Below, in pieces: positions 7,569 through 15,725 of a stretch of 17,840 bases of DNA. Both the position numbers and the translations under genes were made by a program. The stretch comes from Fodinibius sp050117475 (GTDB lineage: Bacteria; Bacteroidota; Rhodothermia; Balneolales; Balneolaceae), in NCBI GenBank assembly GCA_050117475.1, contig JASFMR010000080.1:1-17840 (forward strand). Direction: 5' to 3'. Position 1 is the stretch's first letter, and each line of letters opens with the position of its first letter. Below the pieces are notes generated by a model, which was not told where the DNA came from, did not search any database, and worked only from the letters and a program-made list of their open reading frames with translations.

Positions 7569-8270
7569 CTATTTCTTTTGTTCTGTATTCCGAAAATCCC
7601 TCAGGAATCTCTTTTCCACCTTATCGACAGCTCGAATTGAATTGCGCAACCAATTGTACTGTAGCTGCAGCTTTTCATCTTTATCCAGCCCCCACAATTT
7701 GTTACTTTTTCTCAATTTTGTAGACAGCTCATATAAACAAATAGCCGCCCCAACCGAGATGTTAAAGCTTTCACTGAAGCCTACCATCGGTATCTTAGCA
7801 TACTCATCAGCCTCCTTCAATGCATAATCCGAAAGCCCCGTATACTCAGCTCCAAAGACCAATGCTGTTTTTTGGTCCAGCAAAACCTCGTCAATGGTAA
7901 CATCTTCCTTGTGTGGCGACGTAGCAACAATTTTGTACCCCTCCTCTTTCAATCTATTATAACACTGCTGGGTATTATTTCGGCCAGCGTCGTTATATGA
8001 CTTCATAGAAATCCACTGGTCGGCACCAATTGTCACGCCCTTAGTAGGATTAAAATCATTTTTATTCTCGATGATATGTACATCCTGAATACCAAAACAA
8101 TCACAGCTTCGCAAAACGGCACTTGCATTGTGTGGCTGATAAATATCCTCCAGCACAACGGTCAGGTATCGGGTTCTCTTTTCAAGAACCTCGTTAATCT
8201 TTTGCCACCGTTCTTCAGTAACAAAGCCACATAAATAATTAATTAATTTAGCTTTTCGAGATTCATCCAT
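7569..8270 (-). CDS. trmH: TrmH-family tRNA (guanosine-2'-O)-methyltransferase
   Basis: A 233-aa SPOUT-class RNA methyltransferase, most like TrmH, which 2'-O-methylates G18 in the tRNA D-loop. Motif 1 appears as NASAVLRSCDCFG (48-60) with the invariant Arg54, motif 2 as FGAEYTGLS (139-147), and motif 3 as SESFNISVGAA (166-176), which makes the trefoil-knot SAM site. The N-terminal lead and the basic C-terminal tail (ending RDFRNTEQKK) match TrmH rather than the shorter TrmL. It starts at ATG 8270 with no Shine-Dalgarno and has a -7-like box at 8302-8309. It is divergent from the CBS gene and converges with the M23 peptidase. A 23S rRNA-modifying SpoU relative is the alternative. Confidence 0.92.
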   Translation of the reverse strand: MDESRKAKLINYLCGFVTEERWQKINEVLEKRTRYLTVVLEDIYQPHNASAVLRSCDCFGIQDVHIIENKNDFNPTKGVTIGADQWISMKSYNDAGRNNTQQCYNRLKEEGYKIVATSPHKEDVTIDEVLLDQKTALVFGAEYTGLSDYALKEADEYAKIPMVGFSESFNISVGAAICLYELSTKLRKSNKLWGLDKDEKLQLQYNWLRNSIRAVDKVEKRFLRDFRNTEQKK

Positions 8271-8301
8271 AAAAAATATTTGGACTTGGGTGTTTTAATC
8301 C

Positions 8302-8309
8302 TAAAGATA
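8302..8309 (-). promoter_or_regulatory. Possible -7 box of trmH
   Basis: On the minus strand this reads TATCTTTA, the same -7-like box found at 825-832 before the O-methyltransferase, and the shared run extends to 11 bases (ATATCTTTAGG). No TTTG lies 19 bp upstream here (the bases there are CGAA), so support is weak. Confidence 0.25.
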
Positions 8310-8348
8310 TATTATACTATTAATTAGATTCGTCTTTCCACTAAAAAT

Positions 8349-8354
8349 GGAGGT
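8349..8354 (+). promoter_or_regulatory. Shine-Dalgarno site of the CBS-domain gene
   Basis: GGAGGT precedes the ATG at 8358 with only 3 bp between, closer than usual. It supports this start but could initiate poorly. An out-of-frame ATG at 8347 overlaps the site. Confidence 0.5.
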
Positions 8355-8357
8355 AAT

Positions 8358-8795
8358 ATGCTTGTGCGTGATATATTGAATAATAAGGGAACAAAAGTCT
8401 ATTCCATTTCACCCGACCAAACGGTATATGAAGCTATAGCCAAAATGGATGAACTGGATATAGGGGCATTGGTGGTTTTAAATAACAAATCTTTAAAAGG
8501 GATTTTAAGCGAAAGAGATTATCGAAGCAAAGTAATTCTAAAAGGTCGTACCTCAAAAACCACTAAAGTCCATGAAATAATGACCGGAGATGTATACTAT
8601 GTGACTCCTTCCGACTCAGTGGAAACGTGTATGACACTAATGACTGAAAAGAAAATCCGCCACCTGCCGGTGATGTCGAATGACGAAGTCATTGGGGTTG
8701 TTTCAATAGGAGACCTGGTAAAAGCAATTATCTCCAAACAAAAAGTAGAAATCACACACCTGCGGCATTATATACAGGGAAGTTATCCCGGCTAG
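8358..8795 (+). CDS. Two-CBS-domain (Bateman) protein
   Basis: A 145-aa stand-alone protein with two CBS domains in tandem (about 1-60 and 70-130), which together form a Bateman module that usually senses adenine nucleotides or related ligands. Domain landmarks are GALVVLNNKSLKGILSERDY (36-55) at the end of the first and HLPVMSNDEVIGVVSIGDLV at the end of the second. A short tail (HLRHYIQGSYPG) follows that is common in this family. There is no catalytic or membrane partner domain. Its target is unknown. Its stop is immediately followed, with no gap, by the stop of the opposite-strand response regulator, so the two messages probably overlap at their 3' ends. Confidence 0.92.
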   Translation: MLVRDILNNKGTKVYSISPDQTVYEAIAKMDELDIGALVVLNNKSLKGILSERDYRSKVILKGRTSKTTKVHEIMTGDVYYVTPSDSVETCMTLMTEKKIRHLPVMSNDEVIGVVSIGDLVKAIISKQKVEITHLRHYIQGSYPG

Positions 8796-9473
8796 TTAGT
8801 CATCGCAACGGATAATAAACCCCTTTTTGCGAACCGTATCAATGTATTCGTTTTCTGAGTGACTGCGTATTTTCTTTCTCAGATAACTGATATAAACATT
8901 GATGTAGTTGGTCTGCGTATCAAAATGGATATCCCAAACATTCTCCGCAATTTCCTCTTGGGTAACAATCTGATTTTTCTTTTTTAGTAGATATACCAGC
9001 AGATTAAACTCATTATTCGTGAGATCCACTTTGGTACCATTCACCTTAAACTCGCGTTCCAGCATATTTACTTCCAGTTCGCCGCAGGTTAGCATACGAT
9101 CCCCGTTTACATCGCTGCTCCGCCTGCTGATAGCTTCAATTCGAGCAAGCAGTTCTTCTGTATCAAAGGGTTTCGTCAAATAATCATCCGCGCCAACCCT
9201 TAAACACTTAATCTTGACGTCTGTCTCCTGTTCAGCAGACAAAATAAGCACCGGTGTTGTTATTTCCTGCTCTCGCATGTTTTTGCAAACTTCAAACCCA
9301 TCTCCATCAGGCAAGCCCAAATCCAAGATTATAATATCATACGAATTCTCAACAGCTTGCTCCTCTCCCCTCTCGGCGGTATCCGCCATATCAACACTGT
9401 ACTCACTTTTTTCTAATACTGCTTTGACCAGTGTTCTAACTGAAGGATCATCCTCGATGACTAATACATTCAT
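8796..9473 (-). CDS. OmpR/PhoB-family response regulator (orphan)
   Basis: A 225-aa two-component transcription factor. The receiver domain (about 1-118) has the acidic pair Glu7/Asp8-Asp9, phospho-acceptor Asp51 (IIILDLGLPDGDG), Ser79, and Lys101 (LTKPFD), so phosphorylation should be functional. The C-terminal winged helix (about 130-222) has NEFNLLVYLL, the recognition-helix region TNYINVYISYLRKKI and the wing DTVRKKGFIIR, typical of OmpR-type DNA binding. No histidine kinase gene is next to it, so its partner must be elsewhere. It starts at ATG 9473 with only a purine-rich stretch upstream. The regulon cannot be deduced. Confidence 0.95.
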   Translation of the reverse strand: MNVLVIEDDPSVRTLVKAVLEKSEYSVDMADTAERGEEQAVENSYDIIILDLGLPDGDGFEVCKNMREQEITTPVLILSAEQETDVKIKCLRVGADDYLTKPFDTEELLARIEAISRRSSDVNGDRMLTCGELEVNMLEREFKVNGTKVDLTNNEFNLLVYLLKKKNQIVTQEEIAENVWDIHFDTQTNYINVYISYLRKKIRSHSENEYIDTVRKKGFIIRCDD

Positions 9474-9590
9474 GGCATTAATTATTTTTCCTTTCCCTTA
9501 TTGAAACCCATAATACAATTGATAACCTGAGTATAATCATCTAACGGAAAATATGCTAAGTTTTGTAGTACTTATTAAATATTAATTCGT

Positions 9591-10298
9591 TTATTTTTTT
9601 GAAAATTCGGAATACCCGACAGATAATAGCCAATCCCGAATTTTATTGATAAATAAACTACTTAATCTATGGCTTTCATCCAATTCTTCAAATGTTACCT
9701 TAGCCCCCCAATCCGAAAGCTGCTCGCAACACTTTTTTTGGGGGCTGCTTTTCACGCTTGTATCTTTAGAACCATGTAAGGCTAACACATTCATATGATC
9801 ATAAGAGCCTTTTCGATCTTCGAAAACTTCGGTCTTGATACGCCCCCCCACAACAACAAGATCGTTAACATGTTTCCAACGGGAAAGTGCAAAATAACCG
9901 GCCAAGTATCCCCCCATCGAGTACCCGACAACAGCAAGGCGGTTGACGGATATATGCTCCAGAATACCGTCTACTACCTCTTGAACAAATTCACTAGCCA
10001 ACTCTAAAGACCTTATAAACTGATCCTGTTCCCCGTCATACAGATACCAGGAACGCCCCCAATCCTTGACTTTTTTTGTACGCTTGCGGTCATAAATGGG
10101 ATAGGGGCCCTGTATGAATAAGTGATAAGCCTCAATTTCAAGGAGATCAGTTACCAGTTTTTGAAAGAGACTGATATTTTGGTTGAACCCATGCAGGTAT
10201 ACTATTAACGGTTTTTCTCCTGTCTCACCGGTTTCGATGAGCTTATATGGTACTTCAATTTTAAAGGATGTTTTCCCTGATAACAAGATATCTCGCAT
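9591..10298 (-). CDS. Alpha/beta-hydrolase, carboxylesterase/phospholipase-like
   Basis: A 235-aa serine hydrolase. The oxyanion-hole motif is LHGFNQN (35-41). The nucleophile is Ser127 in GYSMGG, the acid is probably Asp179 (HGSKDTSV) and the base His210 (DESHRLS), so the triad is complete. There is no signal peptide, so it is likely cytosolic. The fold resembles the carboxylesterase/YpfH family, and the substrate is not predictable. It starts at ATG 10298, only 5 bp after the stop of the KtrA gene, so it is the last gene of the KtrB-KtrA operon and should be expressed with potassium uptake. A functional link to ion transport is not obvious and may be only positional. Confidence 0.88.
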   Translation of the reverse strand: MRDILLSGKTSFKIEVPYKLIETGETGEKPLIVYLHGFNQNISLFQKLVTDLLEIEAYHLFIQGPYPIYDRKRTKKVKDWGRSWYLYDGEQDQFIRSLELASEFVQEVVDGILEHISVNRLAVVGYSMGGYLAGYFALSRWKHVNDLVVVGGRIKTEVFEDRKGSYDHMNVLALHGSKDTSVKSSPQKKCCEQLSDWGAKVTFEELDESHRLSSLFINKIRDWLLSVGYSEFSKK

Positions 10299-10303
10299 AG
10301 CTA

Positions 10304-11011
10304 TTAATTCATATCGATAAGCTTGTTGATATTCTCGTGCCGCCCCATAATCACCAATCGATCATTTGGGCGAATTTTGGTGGTGGGTTCCAGCACGCCT
10401 AAAATTTCTGCCTCCTGATTAACAGTTCCTTTCAGTTGTACATCGCTCTTCTTGATTCGCTTGATCGTTAATAGGTTAACGTTATACCTCTGCCGAAGCT
10501 TTAAATCCGCAAGCGAATAGCCATGCATATCTTTAGGAGCATCAATCTCATAAATGGCCATATCTTTACTCAGTTCAAAATAATCATTAACCGAAATATG
10601 AATAAGCTGGGCAGCCATACGTTCGCCCTCGTCTTTTTCTGGATGTATAACTTCGTTAATGCCAATCCGGTTTAGTATTGCCTCCTGGGTATCACTCCCG
10701 GCACGGGCAATAATTCGCTTAACACCCGCTTTCAATAACTCCATACAGATTAATACCACCGGCTCAAAAGCTTCACCGATTCCCACTATTACGACATCGG
10801 CGTTAAAAACACCGTGTTCTGCAAGCATCGCCGGATCCGTACCGTCAAATTGGACAGCTTCAGAGACATATTGTTGCAATGCCTCTACCTTTTCCAGGTC
10901 GTGGTCGACAGCCATTACATAAGCCCCCAGCCTGGATAATGACTTAGCCAGAGAAGACCCATAGGCTCCAAGTCCAATTACACAAAACTGTTGATCTCCG
11001 TTTTTAGGCAT
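10304..11011 (-). CDS. ktrA: KtrA/TrkA-type potassium uptake regulatory subunit (RCK)
   Basis: A 235-aa cytosolic gating ring subunit that binds nucleotides and controls the membrane partner KtrB/TrkH. The N-terminal Rossmann RCK_N domain has GLGAYGSSLA (13-22) and an acidic residue at the end of strand 2 (Asp36 in AVDHD). The TrkA-C domain covers about 150-235 and ends with NDRLVIMGRHENINKLI. With a single RCK pair it is KtrA-like, unlike the doubled TrkA of E. coli at about 458 aa. It starts at ATG 11011, 20 bp after the end of the KtrB gene, and is followed 5 bp later by the hydrolase, so the three form one minus-strand operon. Confidence 0.93.
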   Translation of the reverse strand: MPKNGDQQFCVIGLGAYGSSLAKSLSRLGAYVMAVDHDLEKVEALQQYVSEAVQFDGTDPAMLAEHGVFNADVVIVGIGEAFEPVVLICMELLKAGVKRIIARAGSDTQEAILNRIGINEVIHPEKDEGERMAAQLIHISVNDYFELSKDMAIYEIDAPKDMHGYSLADLKLRQRYNVNLLTIKRIKKSDVQLKGTVNQEAEILGVLEPTTKIRPNDRLVIMGRHENINKLIDMN

Positions 11012-11031
11012 ATGATTAGATTAAGTTCAAG

Positions 11032-12891
11032 TTATGCAACAATAACGCTTTCGCTGGGATATTTATACTGCCGTTTGTCGATGCGCTTGGCGAAGGCCAG
11101 GGCTAGGGTAACGCTCCCCACCCTACCGATAAACATAGAAATTGTTACAATTAGTTTGCCCAAGCTTGTAAGTTCAGCCGTGATCCCCCGGGATAATCCC
11201 ACGGTTGCAAAAGCGGAAAATTCTTCGAATAACAAATCTAAAAAAGGTAAATGTTCCGTAATCGTTAGTAACAAAGTAAACACAAACAGACTGATTGCCG
11301 CAAGGGTAAAAGCCGTAAGGGCTGTAAAAATCGTAGAATTGGGTATTGTCTTCTTAGCAAATTCTACCCGGTCATGCCCCCTGACGGTAGACAAAACAGA
11401 CAACAATATTACAGCTATGGTTGTCGTCTTAATGCCTCCACCCGTTGACGCAGGAGAAGCCCCGATCGCCATCAAGGTAAGAAAAATGACGGTAGTGCTG
11501 GTATGCAAGGCCCCGATATCCACGGTATTGAATCCTGCTGTACGTGTTGTCACGCTTTGGAAAAAACTGATCATAACCTTATTCGTACTGCTGTAACCTG
11601 CCAGTACATGATTCCATTCAAGGACTGCAAACGCCAGGGCACCGCCAACAATCAGGAAAGCCGTCACAATTAAAACCAATCGGGCATGAATAGAAAGCTG
11701 GCGATTGCGAATCTGACGGCGGGGATTGCCTTTCACCAATTCCCAAATCGTTGTAAAACCCAGGCCACCGAAAATAATCATGAGCATCGTCGTGATATTT
11801 ACTCCCCAGTTCAGGGCATTCTGTTGATCGGCCAGGCTGTTGGTAAAGGTAGAAAAGCCGGCATTGCAAAAGGCAGAGATTGCATGAAATATCGAATGAT
11901 AAAGCCGGGTTTCAGGATTTACAAAGGTATTCGTCCAGCTAAAATAGTACCCCATAACACCGATTGCTTCTATAAACAGGGTCATGCCTATAATCCGTTT
12001 GATCGTCGCGAAGGTTTCCTGTGCCCGGTCTTCACTTAGCACATCCTTTAAAAACATCATTTGGCCTACGCCCAACCCGCTGCTGATAAACAGAGCAAAT
12101 ATTGTGGCAAAGGTTATGATGCCAATACCTCCCAACTCTATCAATATCATTATGATAACCTGCCCCAGTGTGGTAAAATGAGTAGCCGTATCCACAACAA
12201 TGAGTCCGGTTACACATACGGCACTCGTAGATGTAAACAAGGCATTAATGAACGAAAGGCCTTCTCCGTCAACGGTTGCACGTGGCATCATCAAAAGAAA
12301 AGCACCCACTAGTATAATTGCCATAAAACTGCCGACGATGATTTGTGCGGGATGTCGCTGTAGTGATAACAGGATCGGTGTGGCCTGGATAAATTTGGCG
12401 ACCACCAGTAATACCAGGTATATCTTGGTAAGCGCAACAAGAGCCGGAAAGGCATTCTTTATTCCCAAAAATCCTCCAAGGAAAATTACAATGCTGTCCA
12501 AGCCAAGCATATACAGAAAGGTGACCGTCAACAACAGTGCAAAAAGAATGGCCTCAAGAATATGACTCTTGATAAGATCCATCCGCGAAGAGGTAAAAAG
12601 GATTCGGCTTAAAAAAAGAACAGAAAAGCCTACTACAATCGTAACATCAATATATTCAATGACATTGCTGTACTCATCCGACAATTCGAATCCAACAGAA
12701 CTGATCAGTGTTATCAGTGCGAGTACCATTAAGGTAACGCTTAACCCTCTGAAATAAGGCCGTAACTTCAAGTCAAGATCGTATAACTCAACCTCAACAT
12801 CTTTGAACTCGTTGCGGTATTTTTTGTAGAGTTGACGACCCCGAACAACGAGCGTTATATAGATTTTTTTCCAGTCTTTAGGTAATTGCAT
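11032..12891 (-). CDS. trkH: KtrB/TrkH-type potassium transporter with N-terminal membrane extension
   Basis: A 619-aa inner-membrane cation channel/transporter of the SKT superfamily. The four pore loops are recognisable: STSAVCVTGL (221-230), HAISAFCNAGF (336-346), SVTTRTAGFNT (446-456) and EFSAFATVGLSRG (557-569). The gating-loop segment ASPASTGGGIKTTT is at 478-491. It is about 150-170 residues longer than ordinary KtrB (about 450 aa). The extra N-terminal part carries a charged start and roughly three to four hydrophobic helices (near 50-68, 78-98, 110-130 and 150-168) before the first canonical repeat. Similar long forms are known in Bacteroidota. It starts at ATG 12891 with a GGAG 3 bp upstream. 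It leads the operon with ktrA and the hydrolase. Sodium-coupled potassium uptake would suit a saline habitat. Confidence 0.93.
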   Translation of the reverse strand: MQLPKDWKKIYITLVVRGRQLYKKYRNEFKDVEVELYDLDLKLRPYFRGLSVTLMVLALITLISSVGFELSDEYSNVIEYIDVTIVVGFSVLFLSRILFTSSRMDLIKSHILEAILFALLLTVTFLYMLGLDSIVIFLGGFLGIKNAFPALVALTKIYLVLLVVAKFIQATPILLSLQRHPAQIIVGSFMAIILVGAFLLMMPRATVDGEGLSFINALFTSTSAVCVTGLIVVDTATHFTTLGQVIIMILIELGGIGIITFATIFALFISSGLGVGQMMFLKDVLSEDRAQETFATIKRIIGMTLFIEAIGVMGYYFSWTNTFVNPETRLYHSIFHAISAFCNAGFSTFTNSLADQQNALNWGVNITTMLMIIFGGLGFTTIWELVKGNPRRQIRNRQLSIHARLVLIVTAFLIVGGALAFAVLEWNHVLAGYSSTNKVMISFFQSVTTRTAGFNTVDIGALHTSTTVIFLTLMAIGASPASTGGGIKTTTIAVILLSVLSTVRGHDRVEFAKKTIPNSTIFTALTAFTLAAISLFVFTLLLTITEHLPFLDLLFEEFSAFATVGLSRGITAELTSLGKLIVTISMFIGRVGSVTLALAFAKRIDKRQYKYPSESVIVA

Positions 12892-13008
12892 GGCTCCAAA
12901 TATAAAAAAAATCTCCTATCACACAGCAATTGTCTTTTCCAGCAAAATATTATCTATATCAGATGCCAAATAATTTAAAAAATATGGAACTACGTAATTG
13001 TGGATTAC

Positions 13009-13025
13009 CCCAAATTTCTATTGGG
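13009..13025. promoter_or_regulatory. Inverted repeat at the bioB -33 position, possible operator
   Basis: CCCAA (13009-13013) and TTGGG (13021-13025) flank 7 bp and overlap the place where the -33 element of the bioB promoter would lie. A repressor could act here. It does not resemble the long BirA operator pattern, so no regulator is named. Confidence 0.3.
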
Positions 13026-13051
13026 ATTTACAGTCATCACTATTACTTTTG
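13020..13051 (+). promoter_or_regulatory. Putative Bacteroidota-type promoter of bioB
   Basis: TACTTTTG (13044-13051) is an exact match to the -7 box TAnnTTTG. Upstream, ATTG (13020-13023) at a 20-bp spacing is a weak -33 match. Transcription would begin near 13055, giving a leader of about 30 nt before the ATG at 13087. Confidence 0.42.
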
Positions 13052-13086
13052 AACATTGAATAAAGGATTGAAGAAAATACAATATC

Positions 13087-14091
13087 ATGGCTGACGTACG
13101 TACCGACTGGACAAAAGAAGAAATTGCTGAAATTTACCATAGCCCTTTAATGGACCTTATCTACAGGGCAGCCACTGTGCATAGGGAGCATCACGAAACC
13201 GGCGAAGTACAGGTATGTACTCTGCTTTCGATCAAAACGGGCGGCTGTCCGGAAGACTGTGCCTACTGCCCGCAGTCAGCCCATCATGATACGGATGTTG
13301 AAGCCGGCAAGATGCTTGACAGGGATGTTATCTTGTCTTCGGCAGAAAAAGCGAAGGAAGCCGGCAGTACCCGTTTTTGTATGGGAGCGGCTTGGCGATG
13401 TGCCCGAAGTACCAAGGATTTTGAACGCGTTCTGGAAATGGTCAGTGAAATTACTGACATGGATATGGAAGTTTGCTGTACGCTGGGCATGCTTACCGAC
13501 GAACAGGCGGCGAGGCTGAAAGAAGCCGGATTGTACGCCTACAACCACAACCTGGACAGCAGTGAAGACTTTTACAATCGTATCATCTCGACCCGGAAAT
13601 ATCAGGATCGACTGGATACCATCGATCGGGTACGAGAAAATAATATATCGGTTTGTAGCGGAGGCATCATAGGGATGGGGGAAACCGACGAAGACCGTAT
13701 CGAATTGATCAAGAATTTGGCCACGATGCCACAACACCCGGAATCGGTACCTGTTAATGCCCTAATCTCTGTTGAAGGCACTCCACTTGAAGAACAACCA
13801 CAGGTCCCCTGGTATGATATGGCCCGCATGATTGCGACGGCCCGAATCACCATGCCCGATTCAATGGTGCGCCTGTCGGCCGGACGTGTAAACCTGAATA
13901 TGGAAGAACAGGCGCTTTGCTTTATGGCCGGGGCCAATTCCATTTTCACCGGCGATAAGCTGCTCACTACAAAGAATAATGAGCTAAGCGAGGATATGAG
14001 GATGTTTGAAATCCTGGGATTGAAGCCCCGGGAAGCATTCAAGGATGCAAAAAAAGAGCACCTGCCCGAGCAAATTGAAGCTGCAGAATAA
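13087..14091 (+). CDS. bioB: Biotin synthase
   Basis: A 334-aa radical-SAM enzyme that inserts sulfur into dethiobiotin, the last step of biotin synthesis. The cluster-binding CxxxCxxC motif is CPEDCAYC (Cys54, Cys58, Cys61). Further conserved Cys lie in RFCMGAAWR and VCCTLGML, and the auxiliary-cluster arginine region is RLSAGR. Together these cover the [4Fe-4S] and [2Fe-2S] sites. Length and the TIM-barrel order are normal. It starts at ATG 13087 behind a TACTTTTG -7 box. The other biotin genes (bioA, bioD, bioF) are not in the window, so this is a detached bioB. It is divergent from the potassium operon across 195 bp and is followed by a strong hairpin at 14150-14183. Confidence 0.97.
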   Translation: MADVRTDWTKEEIAEIYHSPLMDLIYRAATVHREHHETGEVQVCTLLSIKTGGCPEDCAYCPQSAHHDTDVEAGKMLDRDVILSSAEKAKEAGSTRFCMGAAWRCARSTKDFERVLEMVSEITDMDMEVCCTLGMLTDEQAARLKEAGLYAYNHNLDSSEDFYNRIISTRKYQDRLDTIDRVRENNISVCSGGIIGMGETDEDRIELIKNLATMPQHPESVPVNALISVEGTPLEEQPQVPWYDMARMIATARITMPDSMVRLSAGRVNLNMEEQALCFMAGANSIFTGDKLLTTKNNELSEDMRMFEILGLKPREAFKDAKKEHLPEQIEAAE

Positions 14092-14149
14092 CCGCTTCGT
14101 ACAGTTAGGCCGGTACTAATTCTTCATATTGCACAAGGAACGATGCAGT

Positions 14150-14183
14150 ATGAGTGCTTGGTTCTTTGAAATCAAGCACTCAT
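14150..14183 (+). terminator. Hairpin downstream of bioB, possible terminator
   Basis: ATGAGTGCTTG (14150-14160) pairs perfectly with CAAGCACTCAT (14173-14183), and three more inner pairs leave a 6-nt loop. The 3' side continues TTACATT, so the T tract is poor for an intrinsic terminator. It may still end bioB transcription or protect its 3' end. Confidence 0.5.
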
Positions 14184-14222
14184 TTACATTGAGCTGTAGT
14201 TTAACCATCAATTGAGACCCAT

Positions 14223-15644
14223 ATGAAGATTCTGCTTACCGGGGTAACGGGCTATATCGGAAAACAGCTGCTGCCGGTCCTGATAAATAATGGACACGAG
14301 GTCATTTGCTGTGTTAGGGATAAAAGGCGATTTGACTATTCAAAATTCCAAATTAATACAATTGAGGTTATAGAACTCGACTTTCTGGACCGTGCTTCCC
14401 TGGAGGTAATCCCAGAAGATATCGATGCAGCCTATTACCTCATCCACTCCCTTTCCACTCATGAAAGTGATTTCGAGGATCTGGAGAAAGAATCTGCATT
14501 AAACTTCAGAGACCGTATTGAACAAACCAATGTTCAACAGGTTATCTACTTAAGTGGCATCATCAACAGCGATGAACTTTCAAAACACCTTCGATCCCGA
14601 AAACAAGTCGAAGACATCCTGGCCTCCGGCAATTATCACCTGACAACCCTGAGAGCCGGCATCATTGTAGGGGCCGGGAGTGCATCCTTTGAAATTATCC
14701 GGGACTTGGTTGAAAAGCTGCCTGTCATGATTGCCCCCAAATGGCTGAACACTGAAACCCAACCCATAGCAATCCGTAATGTCATCGAATTTTTGAGCGG
14801 TGTGCTATTAAACGCCAAAACCTACGATCAAAGCTTTGACATTGGGGGCCCCAAAATACTAACATATAAAGAAATGCTGCTGGAATTTGCCGGTGTACGT
14901 AATCTCAAGAGGCATATCATCACTGTACCTGTAATGACTCCAAGGCTTTCTTCGTACTGGCTGTATTTTGTGACTTCCATTTCATATCAGCTGGCTGTAA
15001 ACCTTGTAAACAGCATGAAGGTAAAAGTAATTTGCCGCGATAATCGGTTGCGGGAGCTGCTAAATATAACCCTGATTCCCTACGAAGAAGCAATTCGACA
15101 GGCTTTTGACAAGGTTGAACAGCAGGAGGTGCTTTCAAGCTGGACCGATGCCCTCTCCAGTGAAGTACTGGAAAAAGGAATATCTAATTTAATTGAAGTT
15201 CCCACCTTTGGGTGTTTCAAAGATGAACAAAAACACAACATACGTAATGAATCTGAAGTCCTTGATAAGATCTGGTCAATTGGGGGAAAAAACGGCTGGT
15301 ATTTTGCAAATTGGCTTTGGAGCGTCCGGGGATTTCTTGATAAGTTAGTCGGCGGGGTAGGCCTGCGGCGGGGACGGAAGAGCAATCATAATTTATCTGC
15401 AGGGGATTCTCTGGACTTTTGGCGTGTCCTCTATGCCAGCAAAAAAGAGAAACGACTGCTTTTATATGCCGAGATGAAATTACCCGGGGAAGCCTGGCTG
15501 GAATTTAAAATTGAGAATAACACATTATATCAGACTGCCACCTTTCGTCCGCTGGGGGTATGGGGCAGGATGTACTGGTATGCACTCTTACCTTTCCATA
15601 AAATTATTTTCAATGGCATGAGTCGTAAAATCTCCCGCATGTAA
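14223..15644 (+). CDS. Atypical SDR (NAD(P)-binding) protein with C-terminal DUF2867
   Basis: A 473-aa two-domain protein. The N-terminal extended-SDR/NmrA-like Rossmann domain begins MKILLTGVTGYIGKQL, with the dinucleotide-binding GVTGYIG at 7-13, and continues to about 300. The C-terminal DUF2867 region (about 320-470) has the recognisable stretches GWYFANWLWSVRGFLDKLVGG, LRRGR, LPGEAWLEFKI and TATFRPLGVWGRMYWYALLPFH. The biochemical reaction is not established for this family. In many pigmented bacteria such genes occur near photolyase, carotenoid and TspO genes, and here tspO and crtY follow on the same strand. It starts at ATG 14223 with no Shine-Dalgarno. The 117 bp before tspO could hold a separate promoter. 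Confidence 0.88.
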   Translation: MKILLTGVTGYIGKQLLPVLINNGHEVICCVRDKRRFDYSKFQINTIEVIELDFLDRASLEVIPEDIDAAYYLIHSLSTHESDFEDLEKESALNFRDRIEQTNVQQVIYLSGIINSDELSKHLRSRKQVEDILASGNYHLTTLRAGIIVGAGSASFEIIRDLVEKLPVMIAPKWLNTETQPIAIRNVIEFLSGVLLNAKTYDQSFDIGGPKILTYKEMLLEFAGVRNLKRHIITVPVMTPRLSSYWLYFVTSISYQLAVNLVNSMKVKVICRDNRLRELLNITLIPYEEAIRQAFDKVEQQEVLSSWTDALSSEVLEKGISNLIEVPTFGCFKDEQKHNIRNESEVLDKIWSIGGKNGWYFANWLWSVRGFLDKLVGGVGLRRGRKSNHNLSAGDSLDFWRVLYASKKEKRLLLYAEMKLPGEAWLEFKIENNTLYQTATFRPLGVWGRMYWYALLPFHKIIFNGMSRKISRM

Positions 15645-15725
15645 TCTCAAACATAAATACCTGTGTCCAATACAGCTGATATCTATTCACAGAAATGCTA
15701 ACTTTTCATATACTGTTAGTGGGCA

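Noticed and set aside
8313..8318. TATACT as a sigma70-type -10 box for the CBS gene
   Set aside because: No -35-like hexamer lies 16-18 bp upstream, and the AT-rich region offers many chance matches.
10991..11596. Long + strand open frame opposite the KtrB gene
   Set aside because: The composition is that of a reverse-complemented membrane protein, it has no recognisable motif, and it overlaps intact KtrB and the start of KtrA.
13276..13737. Long open frame antisense to bioB
   Set aside because: It lies wholly inside the clear bioB gene on the other strand, its translation shows no domain pattern, and high-GC-third-position genes often give such mirror frames.
14150..14217. Possible 21-codon ORF starting ATG at 14150
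   Set aside because: It overlaps the hairpin completely, has no ribosome-binding site and no recognisable peptide pattern.
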